Below are positions 32,769 to 42,205 of a DNA stretch of 64,000 bases, piece after piece. Numbering within the stretch: the first letter of the stretch is position 1; the number at the start of each line of letters is the position of its first letter. The notes under the pieces were generated by a model that saw only the letters and a program-made list of their open reading frames with translations, was not told the origin of the DNA and made no database searches. The stretch is from Martinezella miluonensis (lineage in GTDB: Bacteria > Pseudomonadota > Alphaproteobacteria > Rhizobiales > Rhizobiaceae). The DNA lies in NCBI RefSeq assembly GCF_900094545.1, contig NZ_FMAH01000032.1, forward strand, positions 19,772 through 83,771, in the 5' to 3' direction. Made by a program: the position numbers and the translations under genes.

Positions 32769-34448
32769 TTAAAACAGTCCCTCGATGTAGCCCTGATCAT
32801 TGAGGAAAATCCTCTCGGCTGCCGGTGCTTTCGGCAGGCCCGGCATTGTCATGATCTCGCCGGTAATGGCGACGACGAAGCCGGCGCCTGCTGACAACCG
32901 CACCTCGCGAACGGGCACGATATGCCCTTCTGGCGCGCCGCGAACGTTCGGATCCGTCGAGAAGGAATATTGCGTCTTCGCCATGCAGACCGGCAGGTGG
33001 CCATAGCCCTGGTCTTCCCAGGACCGCAACTGATCGCGCACGGCTTTGTCCGCGGTTACCTCACCGGCATGGTAGATCTTCGAGGCGACGATCTCGATCT
33101 TCTCCAGGAGAGGAAGATTGTCCGGATAGAGCGGCTGGAATTTCGCCTGGCCGGATTCGGCAAGCTCCACCACCTTATGCGCGAGATCAACGATGCCGGC
33201 CGAGCCCTCGGCCCAGTGACGGCACAGGATCGCTTCGGCGCCAAGGCGCGCGACATAATTCTTCAGCGCCTCGATCTCCGCCTCGGTATCCGAAACGAAG
33301 TGATTGATGGCAACGACGACGGGCACGCCGAACTTGCGGACATTGGCGACATGCCGGCCGAGATTGGCGCAGCCTTTGACGAGCGCCTCGACATTCTCAT
33401 TGCCGAGACCCTCCTTCTTGACACCGCCATTCATCTTCAGCGCCCGCACAGTCGCGACGATGACCGCCGCATCCGGCGAGAGGCCGGCCTTGCGGCACTT
33501 GATATCGAAGAACTTCTCGGCACCAAGATCTGCGCCGAAGCCCGCTTCCGTCACCACGTAGTCGGCCAGCTTCAATGCCGTGCGTGTGGCGATCACCGAA
33601 TTGCAGCCATGGGCGATATTGGCAAAGGGGCCGCCATGTACCAGCGCCGGATTGTTCTCCAGCGTCTGCACCAAGTTAGGCTGCATCGCGTCCTTCAAGA
33701 GCACGGCCATGGCGCCATCGGCTTTCAGGTCGCGGGCGTAGACGGGCGTACGGTCGCGGCGATAGCCGACGATGATGCTGCCGAGCCGCTTCTCCAGATC
33801 CTTGAGGTCGGCTGCCAGGCAGAGGATCGCCATGACTTCGGAGGCCACGGTGATGTCGAAGCCGCCTTCGCGGGGAAAGCCATTGGCAACCCCACCAAGC
33901 GAGGAAACGATATCGCGCAGCGCACGATCATTCATGTCCATAGCTCGGCGCCAGGTTATGCGGCGAATATCGATATTCTGCTCGTTGCCCCAATAGATAT
34001 GGTTGTCGATCAGCGCGGCGAGAAGATTGTGGGCGGAGGTGACCGCATGGAAATCGCCGGTGAAATGCAGGTTGATGTCTTCCATCGGCACGACCTGCGC
34101 ATAGCCGCCGCCAGCCGCGCCACCTTTCACGCCGAAGCAGGGGCCGAGCGAAGCCTCGCGCACGCAGACCACCGTCTTCTTGCCGATCCGATTCAGGCCG
34201 TCACCGAGGCCGACCGTCGTGGTGGTCTTGCCCTCACCCGCCGGTGTCGGATTGATGGCCGTAACGAGAATCAGTTTGCCATCCTTCTTCTCGGCCTGCG
34301 CCGCAATGAAGCCGGCACCGATCTTTGCCTTGTCATAACCGTAAGGCGCCAGATCTTCCGCCGGAATGCCGAGCTTGGCACCAATCTCGATGATCGGCAG
34401 CTTATTCGCCGCACGCGCGATTTCGATGTCAGATGCCACGGTCGCCAT
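32769..34448 (-). CDS. fhs: formate--tetrahydrofolate ligase
   Basis: A 559-residue cytosolic enzyme making 10-formyl-tetrahydrofolate from formate, THF and ATP, feeding one-carbon metabolism. The P-loop PTPAGEGKTTTTVGLGDGL lies at about residue 67-85. VREASLGPCFGVKGGAAGGGYAQV (about 99), NFHFTGD-like NLHFTGDFHAV, and GFGADLGAEKFFDIKCR (about 335) are family signatures. ATG 34448 follows GGGGG at suitable spacing; the 41-residue extension of the frame is rejected. The length is normal. Confidence 0.97.
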   Translation of the reverse strand: MATVASDIEIARAANKLPIIEIGAKLGIPAEDLAPYGYDKAKIGAGFIAAQAEKKDGKLILVTAINPTPAGEGKTTTTVGLGDGLNRIGKKTVVCVREASLGPCFGVKGGAAGGGYAQVVPMEDINLHFTGDFHAVTSAHNLLAALIDNHIYWGNEQNIDIRRITWRRAMDMNDRALRDIVSSLGGVANGFPREGGFDITVASEVMAILCLAADLKDLEKRLGSIIVGYRRDRTPVYARDLKADGAMAVLLKDAMQPNLVQTLENNPALVHGGPFANIAHGCNSVIATRTALKLADYVVTEAGFGADLGAEKFFDIKCRKAGLSPDAAVIVATVRALKMNGGVKKEGLGNENVEALVKGCANLGRHVANVRKFGVPVVVAINHFVSDTEAEIEALKNYVARLGAEAILCRHWAEGSAGIVDLAHKVVELAESGQAKFQPLYPDNLPLLEKIEIVASKIYHAGEVTADKAVRDQLRSWEDQGYGHLPVCMAKTQYSFSTDPNVRGAPEGHIVPVREVRLSAGAGFVVAITGEIMTMPGLPKAPAAERIFLNDQGYIEGLF

Positions 34449-34615
34449 TAAACTTGCCCCCAACACACGGTCATTCGCATGTCGGGATAAACCAATAAGT
34501 TTCCGGTGTGAATAGGAGCGATGCGGTGTCTTCCGCGAAATGATCCGCCTTGTCGCGAGGCACCGGCACACCTATTTTCGGGATCCAAATTCAAAGCGAG
34601 AACAAAGGAAAAGAT

Positions 34616-35125
34616 ATGAAGTCCCTGGAATTGCTGGTCGAGCGCATCATTCTCTCCAGTCGCTGGCTTCTGGTGGTCTTCTATCTCGGTCTTGCCGCCT
34701 CGCTCGCCGTCTATGCGGTTTCGTTTATCTATAAGTTCTACAAGGTCGCGATCAACGCTCTTGTCTATGACGAAGCCGATATGATCCTGGCCATTCTCGG
34801 CCTCATCGACGCCGCCCTGGTGGCGAGCCTGATCGTCATGGTGATGATTTCCGGCTACGAGAACTTCGTCAGCCGATTCGATGAAGGCGAAGACCAGGTT
34901 TCCTTCCTCGGAAAACTCGATTCAGGCAGCCTCAAGATCAAGGTCGCCTCCTCGATTGTCGCCATCTCCTCGATTCATCTGCTGCAGATCTTCCTGAACG
35001 CCACTCAGTATGACAACGCCAAGCTGATGTGGTTCACGATCATTCATCTCGCCTTCGTCGTCTCGGCGCTGCTGCTCGGATTCCTCGAAAAGATCATGGC
35101 GAAAGCAAAAGCCAAGGATAGCTGA
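34616..35125 (+). CDS. UPF0114 (YqhA-like) membrane protein
   Basis: A 169-residue protein with three or four membrane helices (about 15-38, 54-80, 105-125 and 135-158). Family blocks include ERIILSSRWLLVVFYLGLA at the start, DLLVIS-type LIVMVMISGYENFVSR (about 72-88) and KVASSIVAISSIHLLQIF (about 110-128). The ATG at 34616 follows AAAGGAAAAG. The function of the family is unknown, perhaps an ion channel or scaffold. It is divergent from fhs and convergent with a secreted ClpP-like gene. Confidence 0.9.
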   Translation: MKSLELLVERIILSSRWLLVVFYLGLAASLAVYAVSFIYKFYKVAINALVYDEADMILAILGLIDAALVASLIVMVMISGYENFVSRFDEGEDQVSFLGKLDSGSLKIKVASSIVAISSIHLLQIFLNATQYDNAKLMWFTIIHLAFVVSALLLGFLEKIMAKAKAKDS

Positions 35126-35139
35126 GGCCGAAACGGTCG

Positions 35140-36090
35140 CTATTGACCGACCATGGCCGATCGACCGGCCGGCGATGGCGGCGGCGCAACGCAATCCGAG
35201 ATCGGCTGATCGCTCCCACAATTGCGTGCCGAAACCAGTACAATAGCGTCGGCGAGTTCCGTCGTCAGCTTCAGCTTGAGGGCATCCATCTGCGAAATGA
35301 GATGGATGCCGTTGGGGTCGGTTCCGAGCATCAGATCAACAAGCGATTTATCGATACCCATCTTGCCGAAGAATCCGACCAGCCGCGCCTTCTGCGCCCT
35401 GTCGAGCTTGGTCGTATCGTACTTGCCGACGAACTTGCGCCCGATCTCCCTCTTAGAAAGGATCTTGCGCTTGCCGTCCACCACTTCATATTCGGTACGA
35501 TACTGGACGCGCACCTCGCTGTAGGTCGTCGTAATCTGATGAACGCCCATGAGTGCGAATGGGCTGTAGACACGCTGGATACCGCCGGTGAAAAACAGCG
35601 GGCAGGCGGAAAAACAGACCGCGCCCGCCGAATATGGTTCTCCCTTGATCGAGCCATCCTTGGCGATCGCAGCCGAGCAGATCGGCTCGGCATAGGGGCA
35701 TAGGCGCGAGCGGGTGCGGCCAACTGCAATGGAGAGCTTCTGCTTGCGGATCGCATAAGCCATCTCCGTCGCCGCCTTCACGTCGCCGCCGGGCGAATTG
35801 ACGACGATCGGCAGCTTTCGATTGCCGAGCTGCTTCAAGAGCTTCCGCAGCTTCCTTGGCGAATCCGCCATGATCTGCCCTTCCGCCGAGATCCAGTCGG
35901 GGCAAGTATCATCACCACGGCATTGGCCCATATCACCATGAACAAGCAGGAAACGCATGGGCTGGCCACTGGCAACCTCCGCCGCATCGACAGCCAAGGG
36001 CGACAGGACCAGTAGCGAAACGGCCGTCAAAAGCCACAACGCCATTTGACAACACCGCGTTGCAAGCTGCGGCAAGAAGCGAAAGTTCAT
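35140..36090 (-). CDS. secreted ClpP/crotonase-like protein
   Basis: A 316-residue protein. Start 36090 gives a signal peptide (membrane stretch about 17-36, VDAAE). The domain has the features of a ClpP-fold serine protease: VNSPGGDVKAATEMAYAI (oxyanion strand), the serine in SAGAVCFSACPLFFTGG and the histidine in FALMGVHQITT. An extra insert (SRLCPYAEPICSAAIAKDG) holds several Cys, likely disulfides of a periplasmic protein. A third catalytic residue could not be assigned. The gene stands alone, with a 560-base AT-rich region upstream. Cytoplasmic ClpP is not exported, so this is a distinct lineage (SohB/NfeD-related or unknown). Confidence 0.75.
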   Translation of the reverse strand: MNFRFLPQLATRCCQMALWLLTAVSLLVLSPLAVDAAEVASGQPMRFLLVHGDMGQCRGDDTCPDWISAEGQIMADSPRKLRKLLKQLGNRKLPIVVNSPGGDVKAATEMAYAIRKQKLSIAVGRTRSRLCPYAEPICSAAIAKDGSIKGEPYSAGAVCFSACPLFFTGGIQRVYSPFALMGVHQITTTYSEVRVQYRTEYEVVDGKRKILSKREIGRKFVGKYDTTKLDRAQKARLVGFFGKMGIDKSLVDLMLGTDPNGIHLISQMDALKLKLTTELADAIVLVSARNCGSDQPISDCVAPPPSPAGRSAMVGQ

Positions 36091-36667
36091 AAGATACACG
36101 CCTGGAAGCGATTGCTTTGGCAAGACCGATAGCAACCGCTTTGGGCCTTCGCAAGGCACGGCCCCGCACCGCTATATTATTTAAGGAAAGACAGGTCGCT
36201 AGCACGCTTCAGGCGGATTTGACTGCTGCCGTTAGTCGGGGTCTTCGGCCGGCAAAGCTTGCTCGATGAGGGCTCAATTGCAGCCACAACCCATCATACC
36301 ATATAAGCAGAAAATCACTCTACCATAAGCATGTCTAGGACACGATATCAAGCCCGTGAGTCAATATCGGTGACGATCCGCTTTTCCGGATAAACCGCCT
36401 CAGGCATGGTTTGAGATCATGGACACCTTCTTGCCAAATCCCATTTTGATGGCGTCCGCCGCATATTTTGGGCGCATTTGCCGATATCAGAGGCGAGTTT
36501 TTCACTCAAAATTGCCGTTTGAGCAAAGCACGCGCAGCCCTAAATGTTATAATATTAAGATATATGAAAATGAATTTATTTCTGGTTCTGTGGTATTTTT
36601 GCGTCTAGCATTCACCCATAGATCAGGTATTTGATAGCGATAATACGCTGTGGGCGCCTCTACTCAT
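36091..36667. other. long AT-rich intergenic region
   Basis: About 575 bases between divergent genes. GC content falls sharply from about 36530 to 36640 (TATAAT and AT-rich tracts). A 71-codon frame at 36419-36634 has no ribosome-binding site or family character and is dismissed. The LuxR-type gene's promoter should lie at the right end. No tRNA or known RNA was seen. Confidence 0.45.
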
Positions 36668-37399
36668 ATGTCCTATATCATTGCTGCTGAGAGACAATTG
36701 CTGCTTTCTGCCGAGTTGGCTGCTGCTCGGACACAGACAGCGTTCGCCCTGGCGCTCGAGCAGTCGGCAACTGCCTTTGGCTTCAGTCATGTGGCCCTCA
36801 TGAACGCCCCGATTCCCGATGATTCGATGATGGCGTCGCTGCTCATTGCGGGATCGGTACCGGCGCAATTTGTGCGAGAATTCGATCGTCAACAGCTGGT
36901 TCGGCGCTGCCAGACATTGCTGCGCACACGCGATTCCGTGATGCCGCGCGCGTGGCATCTGCTGGAAAAGGAAAGCGCACCCGACATCGATCTGTCGCGC
37001 GAATTCCATGCCCTGCTGATCAACTACAATTGCCCGATGAACGTGATCATTCCGATCAATTCCTCGGACGGGCAGCGTCTGCTTTTCTGGTTCATGGGCA
37101 ATCGCAGCACTCTCAGCCAGAGCGAGCTCAACGAGCTCACCATGATCATGATGCAGGCGCTCGATTCCTATAATTGCCTGAAGCGCAGCGACGGCTCAGC
37201 CCCGCACACGCTTTCGGCTCGCGAACTCGAAGTGGTTCGCTGGACGGCGCAGGGCAAGACTTCGGTTGAAATCGGCCAGATCCTTTCTCTCTCCGACCAC
37301 ACGGTCAACGCCTACATGATGAATGCGATCAAGAAGCTCGATTGTGTCAATCGCACGCAGCTCGTCGCGAAAGCCATTCGGCTCAAACTGATCAGCTAG
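36668..37399 (+). CDS. LuxR-family transcriptional regulator without recognisable acyl-homoserine-lactone residues
   Basis: A 243-residue protein. The C-terminal GerE/LuxR helix-turn-helix is clear at about 180-240 (LSARELEVVRWTAQGKTSVEIGQIL, SDHTVNAYMMNAIKKL). The N-terminal 165 residues have the size of an autoinducer-binding domain, but I do not see the conserved Trp-x3-Tyr and Asp-Pro set. It is probably a LuxR solo, or senses another ligand. No luxI-type synthase is nearby. ATG 36668 is used; GTG 36650 would add six residues. Confidence 0.85.
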   Translation: MSYIIAAERQLLLSAELAAARTQTAFALALEQSATAFGFSHVALMNAPIPDDSMMASLLIAGSVPAQFVREFDRQQLVRRCQTLLRTRDSVMPRAWHLLEKESAPDIDLSREFHALLINYNCPMNVIIPINSSDGQRLLFWFMGNRSTLSQSELNELTMIMMQALDSYNCLKRSDGSAPHTLSARELEVVRWTAQGKTSVEIGQILSLSDHTVNAYMMNAIKKLDCVNRTQLVAKAIRLKLIS

Positions 37400-37501
37400 T
37401 CCTTCCAAACCTCGTCCCGATATCAAGCCTCCCGCACGGCAGCGCTGGCCGATTGCGGCGGCGTAATCATGCCTTACGCCGACCGGCGACGAGGTTCACG
37501 C

Positions 37502-38641
37502 TTAGCGACCACCCAGAACCGTGCGGATTTCAACGAGATTCGACCGCACGCGCAGGACATGGAAGCCCATCGTCGCAAGATGGCTCGGCATGAAGGAACT
37601 GTCTTCGCTGCCATTGGAGATGATGAACGGCTGGATCCGCAGCGCCGTCCGCAGCATCGCGAGGGTGTCGGTCCAGAGCACGCTAGCATTGCGCTCGGCG
37701 ATGACCTGCTGAAAGTCTGCACCGGCAGCACTCAGGATGCCGTAACTGGCGTAGAGCTGGCCATAAGCGAACCAGAAGCGATCGTCCGCACGCGTGTCGA
37801 ACCATCCGTAACTGTAGTTCTGAGACCGGTCGGCCAGGATATTGACCGTGCTGCCGAGATCGCCGGCGATATGGTCGACAAACTGCAGCAGTTTGTCGGC
37901 GCGTCCGTCGAAAATCGTCTTGCAGCTGCCCAGATCCGCATTGAAGTTACGAAGATTGGCAATTGCCGCGCGATAGTAGCTGGGTGACGGTGTTTTCGGC
38001 CCAAAGGGATGCAGCCCGAAATACCAGCTGGACTCGTCGAACTGCAGGTTGCCGCGCGCCTTCTGCAGGTCGCTGTTGATGCCGGAAGTCCCGCGCACGC
38101 GGCCAATCGTATCGACGAGTTCTGCCGATGTGCGACGGACAACCGAGTTCACGCCCCGCTGGAAGGAAGCCTTGTTATCGAGAAAAGGCGTATCGTCCCA
38201 TGACATCCCGAAGAAGCCGAGCTTGTAAAGCAGCATCGAGGAGATCCAGGCGTTCTGGTTCACGTTGAAATCGGTCAGATCGGCCGCGACATCGACCACC
38301 GCCGAAGTTTGGCAGGCCTTCGGCGCGGTAGCCGCAGCCTGCTGCCCGCTTGTTGCCGGCAATTCCTGTCCGGCGGAGAATTTGCGCTCGGAGAATTTAT
38401 AGACGTCGGGATAGGCTGTATTGAAGCCGGACCAGACCTGGGTCTGCCAGATGAAATAGATGTAAAGGACCGCGAGCAGGGCCACGAAGGCGGCGACCGG
38501 CAGCTTGATCATCCAATTGCGGTGCCGATACCAACCATGCGCCGCCAGAAAAGGCCAGGCAATCCCGACGAAGACGAGCCCCAGCCATCGCCCGATGGCG
38601 GCAGTCATCCGCTTCCAGAGTGCCGTGATCGAGTCAAGCAT
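37502..38641 (-). CDS. DUF2333 family protein
   Basis: A 379-residue protein with an N-terminal membrane region (about 18-40 and 48-70, FVALLAVLYIYFIWQ) and a soluble domain on the outside of the membrane. DFNVNQNAWISSMLLYKLGFFGMSWDDTPFLDNKASFQRG is typical of DUF2333. The ATG at 38641 has GGAGA eight bases upstream; GTG 38647 is too close to it. The function is unknown. It is convergent with the LuxR-type gene. Confidence 0.85.
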   Translation of the reverse strand: MLDSITALWKRMTAAIGRWLGLVFVGIAWPFLAAHGWYRHRNWMIKLPVAAFVALLAVLYIYFIWQTQVWSGFNTAYPDVYKFSERKFSAGQELPATSGQQAAATAPKACQTSAVVDVAADLTDFNVNQNAWISSMLLYKLGFFGMSWDDTPFLDNKASFQRGVNSVVRRTSAELVDTIGRVRGTSGINSDLQKARGNLQFDESSWYFGLHPFGPKTPSPSYYRAAIANLRNFNADLGSCKTIFDGRADKLLQFVDHIAGDLGSTVNILADRSQNYSYGWFDTRADDRFWFAYGQLYASYGILSAAGADFQQVIAERNASVLWTDTLAMLRTALRIQPFIISNGSEDSSFMPSHLATMGFHVLRVRSNLVEIRTVLGGR

Positions 38642-38838
38642 GGACACGTCTCCTAAACCGCACCGCGCATCCCGCCATCACGCGAAGGACACATCACACC
38701 GAACCTGCGCACTGGCCGTCTCGAAAATCTCTTTCGATTTCCGTGCTATAGAACTTCGTCGCTATTCGTTTTCAGCAAATATGTGTTCTTGAGGAAAACG
38801 ACAACAGCCCGCATGGAATTTTCGGCACTATGTGCCAT

Positions 38839-39861
38839 TCATCCCTCCGGTTGCGTGTCATCGGAAGTCTCTTCCACCTCCGCAGGCGCCGGCAGCAGAT
38901 GCGGTTCCAGCCGCCTGGCGAACACGAAGTCGACATGCGCCTTGCGTGCCGCGAGATCATGCCCGGCCAGCACATTCGACTCGAAAGCCTGGATCAGACT
39001 TTCGACCGCCGCCGGTCGAGCCGCCGCTAATGACGGTGGATCGACCTCCAGCGCCAATGCCTTCAATAAAGCGATCCGCTGCTCGATATCGACCGTAAGC
39101 TTGCCCGCCATGGCGCCGACGGCGGCGATCTGCGCATTCAGGACACCCGCCAACCCCTCATAAATATCGATAAGGCGCTGGCGCATCGTTCGATCGGACT
39201 GCAGTCTCCTCTCCCGCTTGCGAATTTCATCCTGCTCGGCCAGCAAATCGCGGTAGTCCTCCCCCAGCTCCGGATGAGCATCGGGATGAAACGTGGACGG
39301 CAAACTACGACGCAGGCTCGTGATCCTGGCGATCACGGCATCGGCATCGCGCTGCACCTCCTCGATCTCGAAATCGAGTTTCCGCCGCCGCTTGATCACC
39401 CCTTCCAGATGGATTTCGCAATCGTGAAAGCATCGTGACAATGCCGGCCGGGCCTGCTTGAACAGGAGATTGAGGGTCGCAGACGCACTCAGGGCCACAT
39501 CGAGATCGGTCATGATTGCTTCGGGCTTCATCGGGCCGCGGGCGAGCTTCCGGCGAAGCAGGCTTGCATCCTCGAAGCCGGCGTTTTCGTCAAACCGCCG
39601 TCGATGCTGCAGATCCGCCTCCGCCGTCACGCGATCCAGATCCTTCACCAGCGACAGGGCAAGGGATTTCCATCGATCCAGCAATTCGACGGCCTCACGC
39701 ACCAGCGTTTCCTCGACCGGGAAGTTGACGGTGTCGATGCGTTCCTCGCCCCTAGCGTGGCTGGCCAGCGTCGCCACTGCGGCGCCCATACTGCCGATGG
39801 CGTCGTCGAGCGTTGCCTGCGCCTTGTCGAGCACGCCGTCAAAGGAATGAGGTATGGCCAT
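38839..39861 (-). CDS. unknown helical protein
   Basis: A 340-residue protein with no signal peptide or membrane segment. It is highly charged and helical: long stretches such as EIEEVQRDADAVIARITSLRR (about 190) and LLAEQDEIRKRERRLQSDR (about 235) suggest coiled coils. FDGVLDKAQATLDDAIGSMGA begins it. The ATG at 39861 follows GGGGAGAG. I do not recognise the family. It lies upstream of DUF2333 (197-base gap) and downstream of a cytochrome c gene on the same strand. Base composition is like the neighbours. Confidence 0.7.
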   Translation of the reverse strand: MAIPHSFDGVLDKAQATLDDAIGSMGAAVATLASHARGEERIDTVNFPVEETLVREAVELLDRWKSLALSLVKDLDRVTAEADLQHRRRFDENAGFEDASLLRRKLARGPMKPEAIMTDLDVALSASATLNLLFKQARPALSRCFHDCEIHLEGVIKRRRKLDFEIEEVQRDADAVIARITSLRRSLPSTFHPDAHPELGEDYRDLLAEQDEIRKRERRLQSDRTMRQRLIDIYEGLAGVLNAQIAAVGAMAGKLTVDIEQRIALLKALALEVDPPSLAAARPAAVESLIQAFESNVLAGHDLAARKAHVDFVFARRLEPHLLPAPAEVEETSDDTQPEG

Positions 39862-39933
39862 GAAAGCATCTCTCCCCTGCCTCTCGACACGAGAGTAGCT
39901 GCTTCCGCATGACATGAAAATGCCCCGCCACAT

Positions 39934-40320
39934 TTATTGGGCAGCGGCTGGATTCCGCAAATAGGCGATCAGATTGTCGAGATCCTTATCGCTCTTGAGG
40001 CCAGGGAAGGTCATTCTGATGCCCTTCACCAAAGACTGCGGTGCCGGCAGATATTTGCGCAGCAAGGCTTCGTCCCAGATCTTGCCGTCAGCCCCAAACG
40101 CCTTCATCGCCGGCGAGTAATTGTAATCCGGCACGCTGGCGACCGGGCGGCCGACAATGCCCATCAACGATGGTCCGACGCGGTTCTCCCGCGTGGTCGC
40201 CGTATGGCAGGCGGCACATTTCCTGAAAACGGCAGCACCCACCACCGGATTTCCATCCGCAAGAGCCCCGGAACCAGAAGCGAGTATAATCGTCGCCAAT
40301 GTCAGACAGAACAGCTTCAT
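39934..40320 (-). CDS. class I cytochrome c (soluble, periplasmic)
   Basis: A 128-residue protein with signal peptide (about 1-21, GALADG). The heme motif is FRKCAACHTATTRENRVGP (Cys-Ala-Ala-Cys-His, about 33-51). The axial Met is in KGIRMTFPGLKS (about 103). DLDNLIAYLRN closes the fold. This pattern fits the cytochrome c2/c550 (CycM-like) carriers. A GGGAGGTGTG ribosome-binding site precedes ATG 40320. Its partner oxidase or dehydrogenase is not nearby. Confidence 0.92.
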   Translation of the reverse strand: MKLFCLTLATIILASGSGALADGNPVVGAAVFRKCAACHTATTRENRVGPSLMGIVGRPVASVPDYNYSPAMKAFGADGKIWDEALLRKYLPAPQSLVKGIRMTFPGLKSDKDLDNLIAYLRNPAAAQ

Positions 40321-40415
40321 CACACCTCCCGATCCCGTCATATTTTGCCAGACCCGGCTACCGCGCGATTGACGGCGTCGCGACCACTCGTCCGAAGCGA
40401 AAACGACCTGGGGCT

Positions 40416-40997
40416 TCACTCGCCCGAGATCGCCTCTTCCCAATGATGGCGGCAGAGCGAAACATATTTGTCGCTGCCGCCGATCACTATCTGCGCACCT
40501 TCGCGCACGACCTCTCCGGCGGCATCCAGCCGCACGACCATCGTCGCCTTGCGGCCGCAGTGGCAAATCGTGCGCACTTCCCGCAATTCGTCCGCGATGG
40601 TCAGCAATTCCTGCGATCCCGGAAACAGCCTTCCGTGAAAATCCGTGCGCAATCCATAGGCCATGACAGGCAAGCCAAGGCGATCGACGATATGTGCGAG
40701 CTGCCACACCTGCTCGCGCGTCAGGAATTGCGCCTCATCGATGAAGACGCAAGCCAGCGGATCACTTGCATGCATTTCATCGATCAGTGCATAGAGATCG
40801 TCACCGATCTCGAACGGTATGGCATCCATCGTCAGGCCGATACGCGAGGCTATCGTGCCGCGGCCGGCGCGATCATCGAGGGCCGCAATCAAAGCGGCTG
40901 TGCGCATGCCGCGCTCCTGATAATTATAGGCGGCCTGCAGCAGCATGGTCGACTTGCCGGCATTCATCGTCGAATAATGGAAATACAGCTTGGCCAT
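40416..40997 (-). CDS. tdk: thymidine kinase
   Basis: A 193-residue type II thymidine kinase phosphorylating thymidine in the salvage pathway. Walker A is STMNAGKSTMLLQAAYNY (about residue 9-26), Walker B is VFIDEAQFL (about 86-94), and the structural zinc site begins at CHCGRKATMVVRL (about 145) with C-R-H-H near 182. ATG 40997 follows AAGGAGAA. The upstream inverted repeat ACATGCTC/GAGCATGT (about 41046-41081) is a short palindrome typical of rhizobial intergenic sequence. Confidence 0.96.
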   Translation of the reverse strand: MAKLYFHYSTMNAGKSTMLLQAAYNYQERGMRTAALIAALDDRAGRGTIASRIGLTMDAIPFEIGDDLYALIDEMHASDPLACVFIDEAQFLTREQVWQLAHIVDRLGLPVMAYGLRTDFHGRLFPGSQELLTIADELREVRTICHCGRKATMVVRLDAAGEVVREGAQIVIGGSDKYVSLCRHHWEEAISGE

Positions 40998-41045
40998 GAC
41001 ATTCTCCTTGAATGCTTCATGGGTGCTGCGCGACGATAAGAAAAG

Positions 41046-41081
41046 ACATGCTCTAAGAAAACCACAGGATTCAGGAGCATG
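41046..41081. repeat. short inverted repeat upstream of tdk
   Basis: ACATGCTC and GAGCATGT flank about 20 bases, making an 8-bp stem between the divergent tdk and choX genes. It could be a partial RIME-like unit. It has no U-tract on either strand. Confidence 0.4.
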
Positions 41082-41231
41082 TATGGATGGCGTCAAAGGC
41101 CCTGGCAACGCTCGCGCAGAAAAATACGGGCGTCGCAATCAGCCCCCTCAAACCGGCGCAAATACACTGTGGTCGCTTGAAAATGTCAGTTATTGATGGT
41201 TGCTTGGGAACGTTACACTGGGAGTCACGCA

Positions 41232-42188
41232 ATGATAAAAATGACCCTTACCGCAGTCGCTTTCGCTTCAGCTCTTTCGGCCCTGACACTGGGTGCCACC
41301 GCTGCTTCGGCAGCCGAGGCAGCGAGCTGTAGCACCGTACATTTTGCTGATGTGGGCTGGACCGATATTACCTCCACCACCGCGACGGCCTCTACTCTTC
41401 TGAAGGCCCTCGGCTACGACACCGACGTCAAGGTGCTTGCCGTGCCGGTGACCTATCAGTCTCTTAAGAACAAGGACATCGACGTATTCCTCGGCAACTG
41501 GATGCCCTCCATGGCCGAGAACATCAAGCCGTTCGCCGCAGACAAATCGGTCGAAACCGTCCGCGCCAATCTCGAAGGCGCCAAGTACACGCTGGCGACC
41601 AATGAAAAGGGTGCCGCGCTCGGCATCAAGGACTTCAAGGATATCGCCGCCCACAAGGATGATCTAGACGGCAAGATCTACGGCATCGAGCCGGGCAATG
41701 ACGGCAACCGCCTTGTTATCGACATGGTCGACAAGAACACCTTCAGCCTGAAGGGCTTCGAAGTAGTCGAATCCTCGGAGCAGGGCATGCTGGCGCAGGT
41801 CTCCCGCGCCGACAAGGAAGGCAAGCCGATCATTTTCCTCGGCTGGGCGCCGCATCCGATGAACACCACCTACAAGATGACCTATCTGACCGGCGGCGAT
41901 GACGTCTTCGGACCGAATTTCGGCGGCGCGACCGTCTATACCAACGTCCGGGCCGGCTACCTGCAGCAGTGCCCGAATGTCGGCACCTTCGTCAAGAATC
42001 TCGTCTTCTCGCTGCCGATGGAAAACGAAATCATGGGCAAGATCCTGAACGACGGCAAGGATCCGGAAGTGGCCGCAAAGGAATGGCTGAAAGCCAATCC
42101 GGCAGCTGTTACTCCCTGGCTCGCCGGCGTCACCACCAAGGATGGCGGCGATGGCCTGGCGGCGGTCAAGTCCAAGCTTGGCTTGTAA
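41232..42188 (+). CDS. choX: choline-binding periplasmic protein
   Basis: A 318-residue substrate-binding protein of the QAT/OpuAC family with signal peptide (about 1-27). The aromatic-cage segments expected for a quaternary ammonium ligand are visible: FADVGWTDITS, VFLGNWMPSM and IFLGWAPHPM. Two Cys (AASCSTVHF and LQQCPNVG) resemble the disulfide of S. meliloti ChoX. The ATG at 41232 follows GGGAG. It is followed by the permease gene after an intercistronic hairpin. It binds choline in the periplasm and hands it to ChoW/ChoV for betaine synthesis or catabolism. Confidence 0.93.
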   Translation: MIKMTLTAVAFASALSALTLGATAASAAEAASCSTVHFADVGWTDITSTTATASTLLKALGYDTDVKVLAVPVTYQSLKNKDIDVFLGNWMPSMAENIKPFAADKSVETVRANLEGAKYTLATNEKGAALGIKDFKDIAAHKDDLDGKIYGIEPGNDGNRLVIDMVDKNTFSLKGFEVVESSEQGMLAQVSRADKEGKPIIFLGWAPHPMNTTYKMTYLTGGDDVFGPNFGGATVYTNVRAGYLQQCPNVGTFVKNLVFSLPMENEIMGKILNDGKDPEVAAKEWLKANPAAVTPWLAGVTTKDGGDGLAAVKSKLGL

Positions 42189-42205
42189 TAACGTCGGTTG
42201 ATTGA

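Noticed and set aside
36419..36634. 71-codon ORF in the AT-rich region before the LuxR-type gene
   Set aside because: No ribosome-binding site, no recognisable family, and a composition break inside it.
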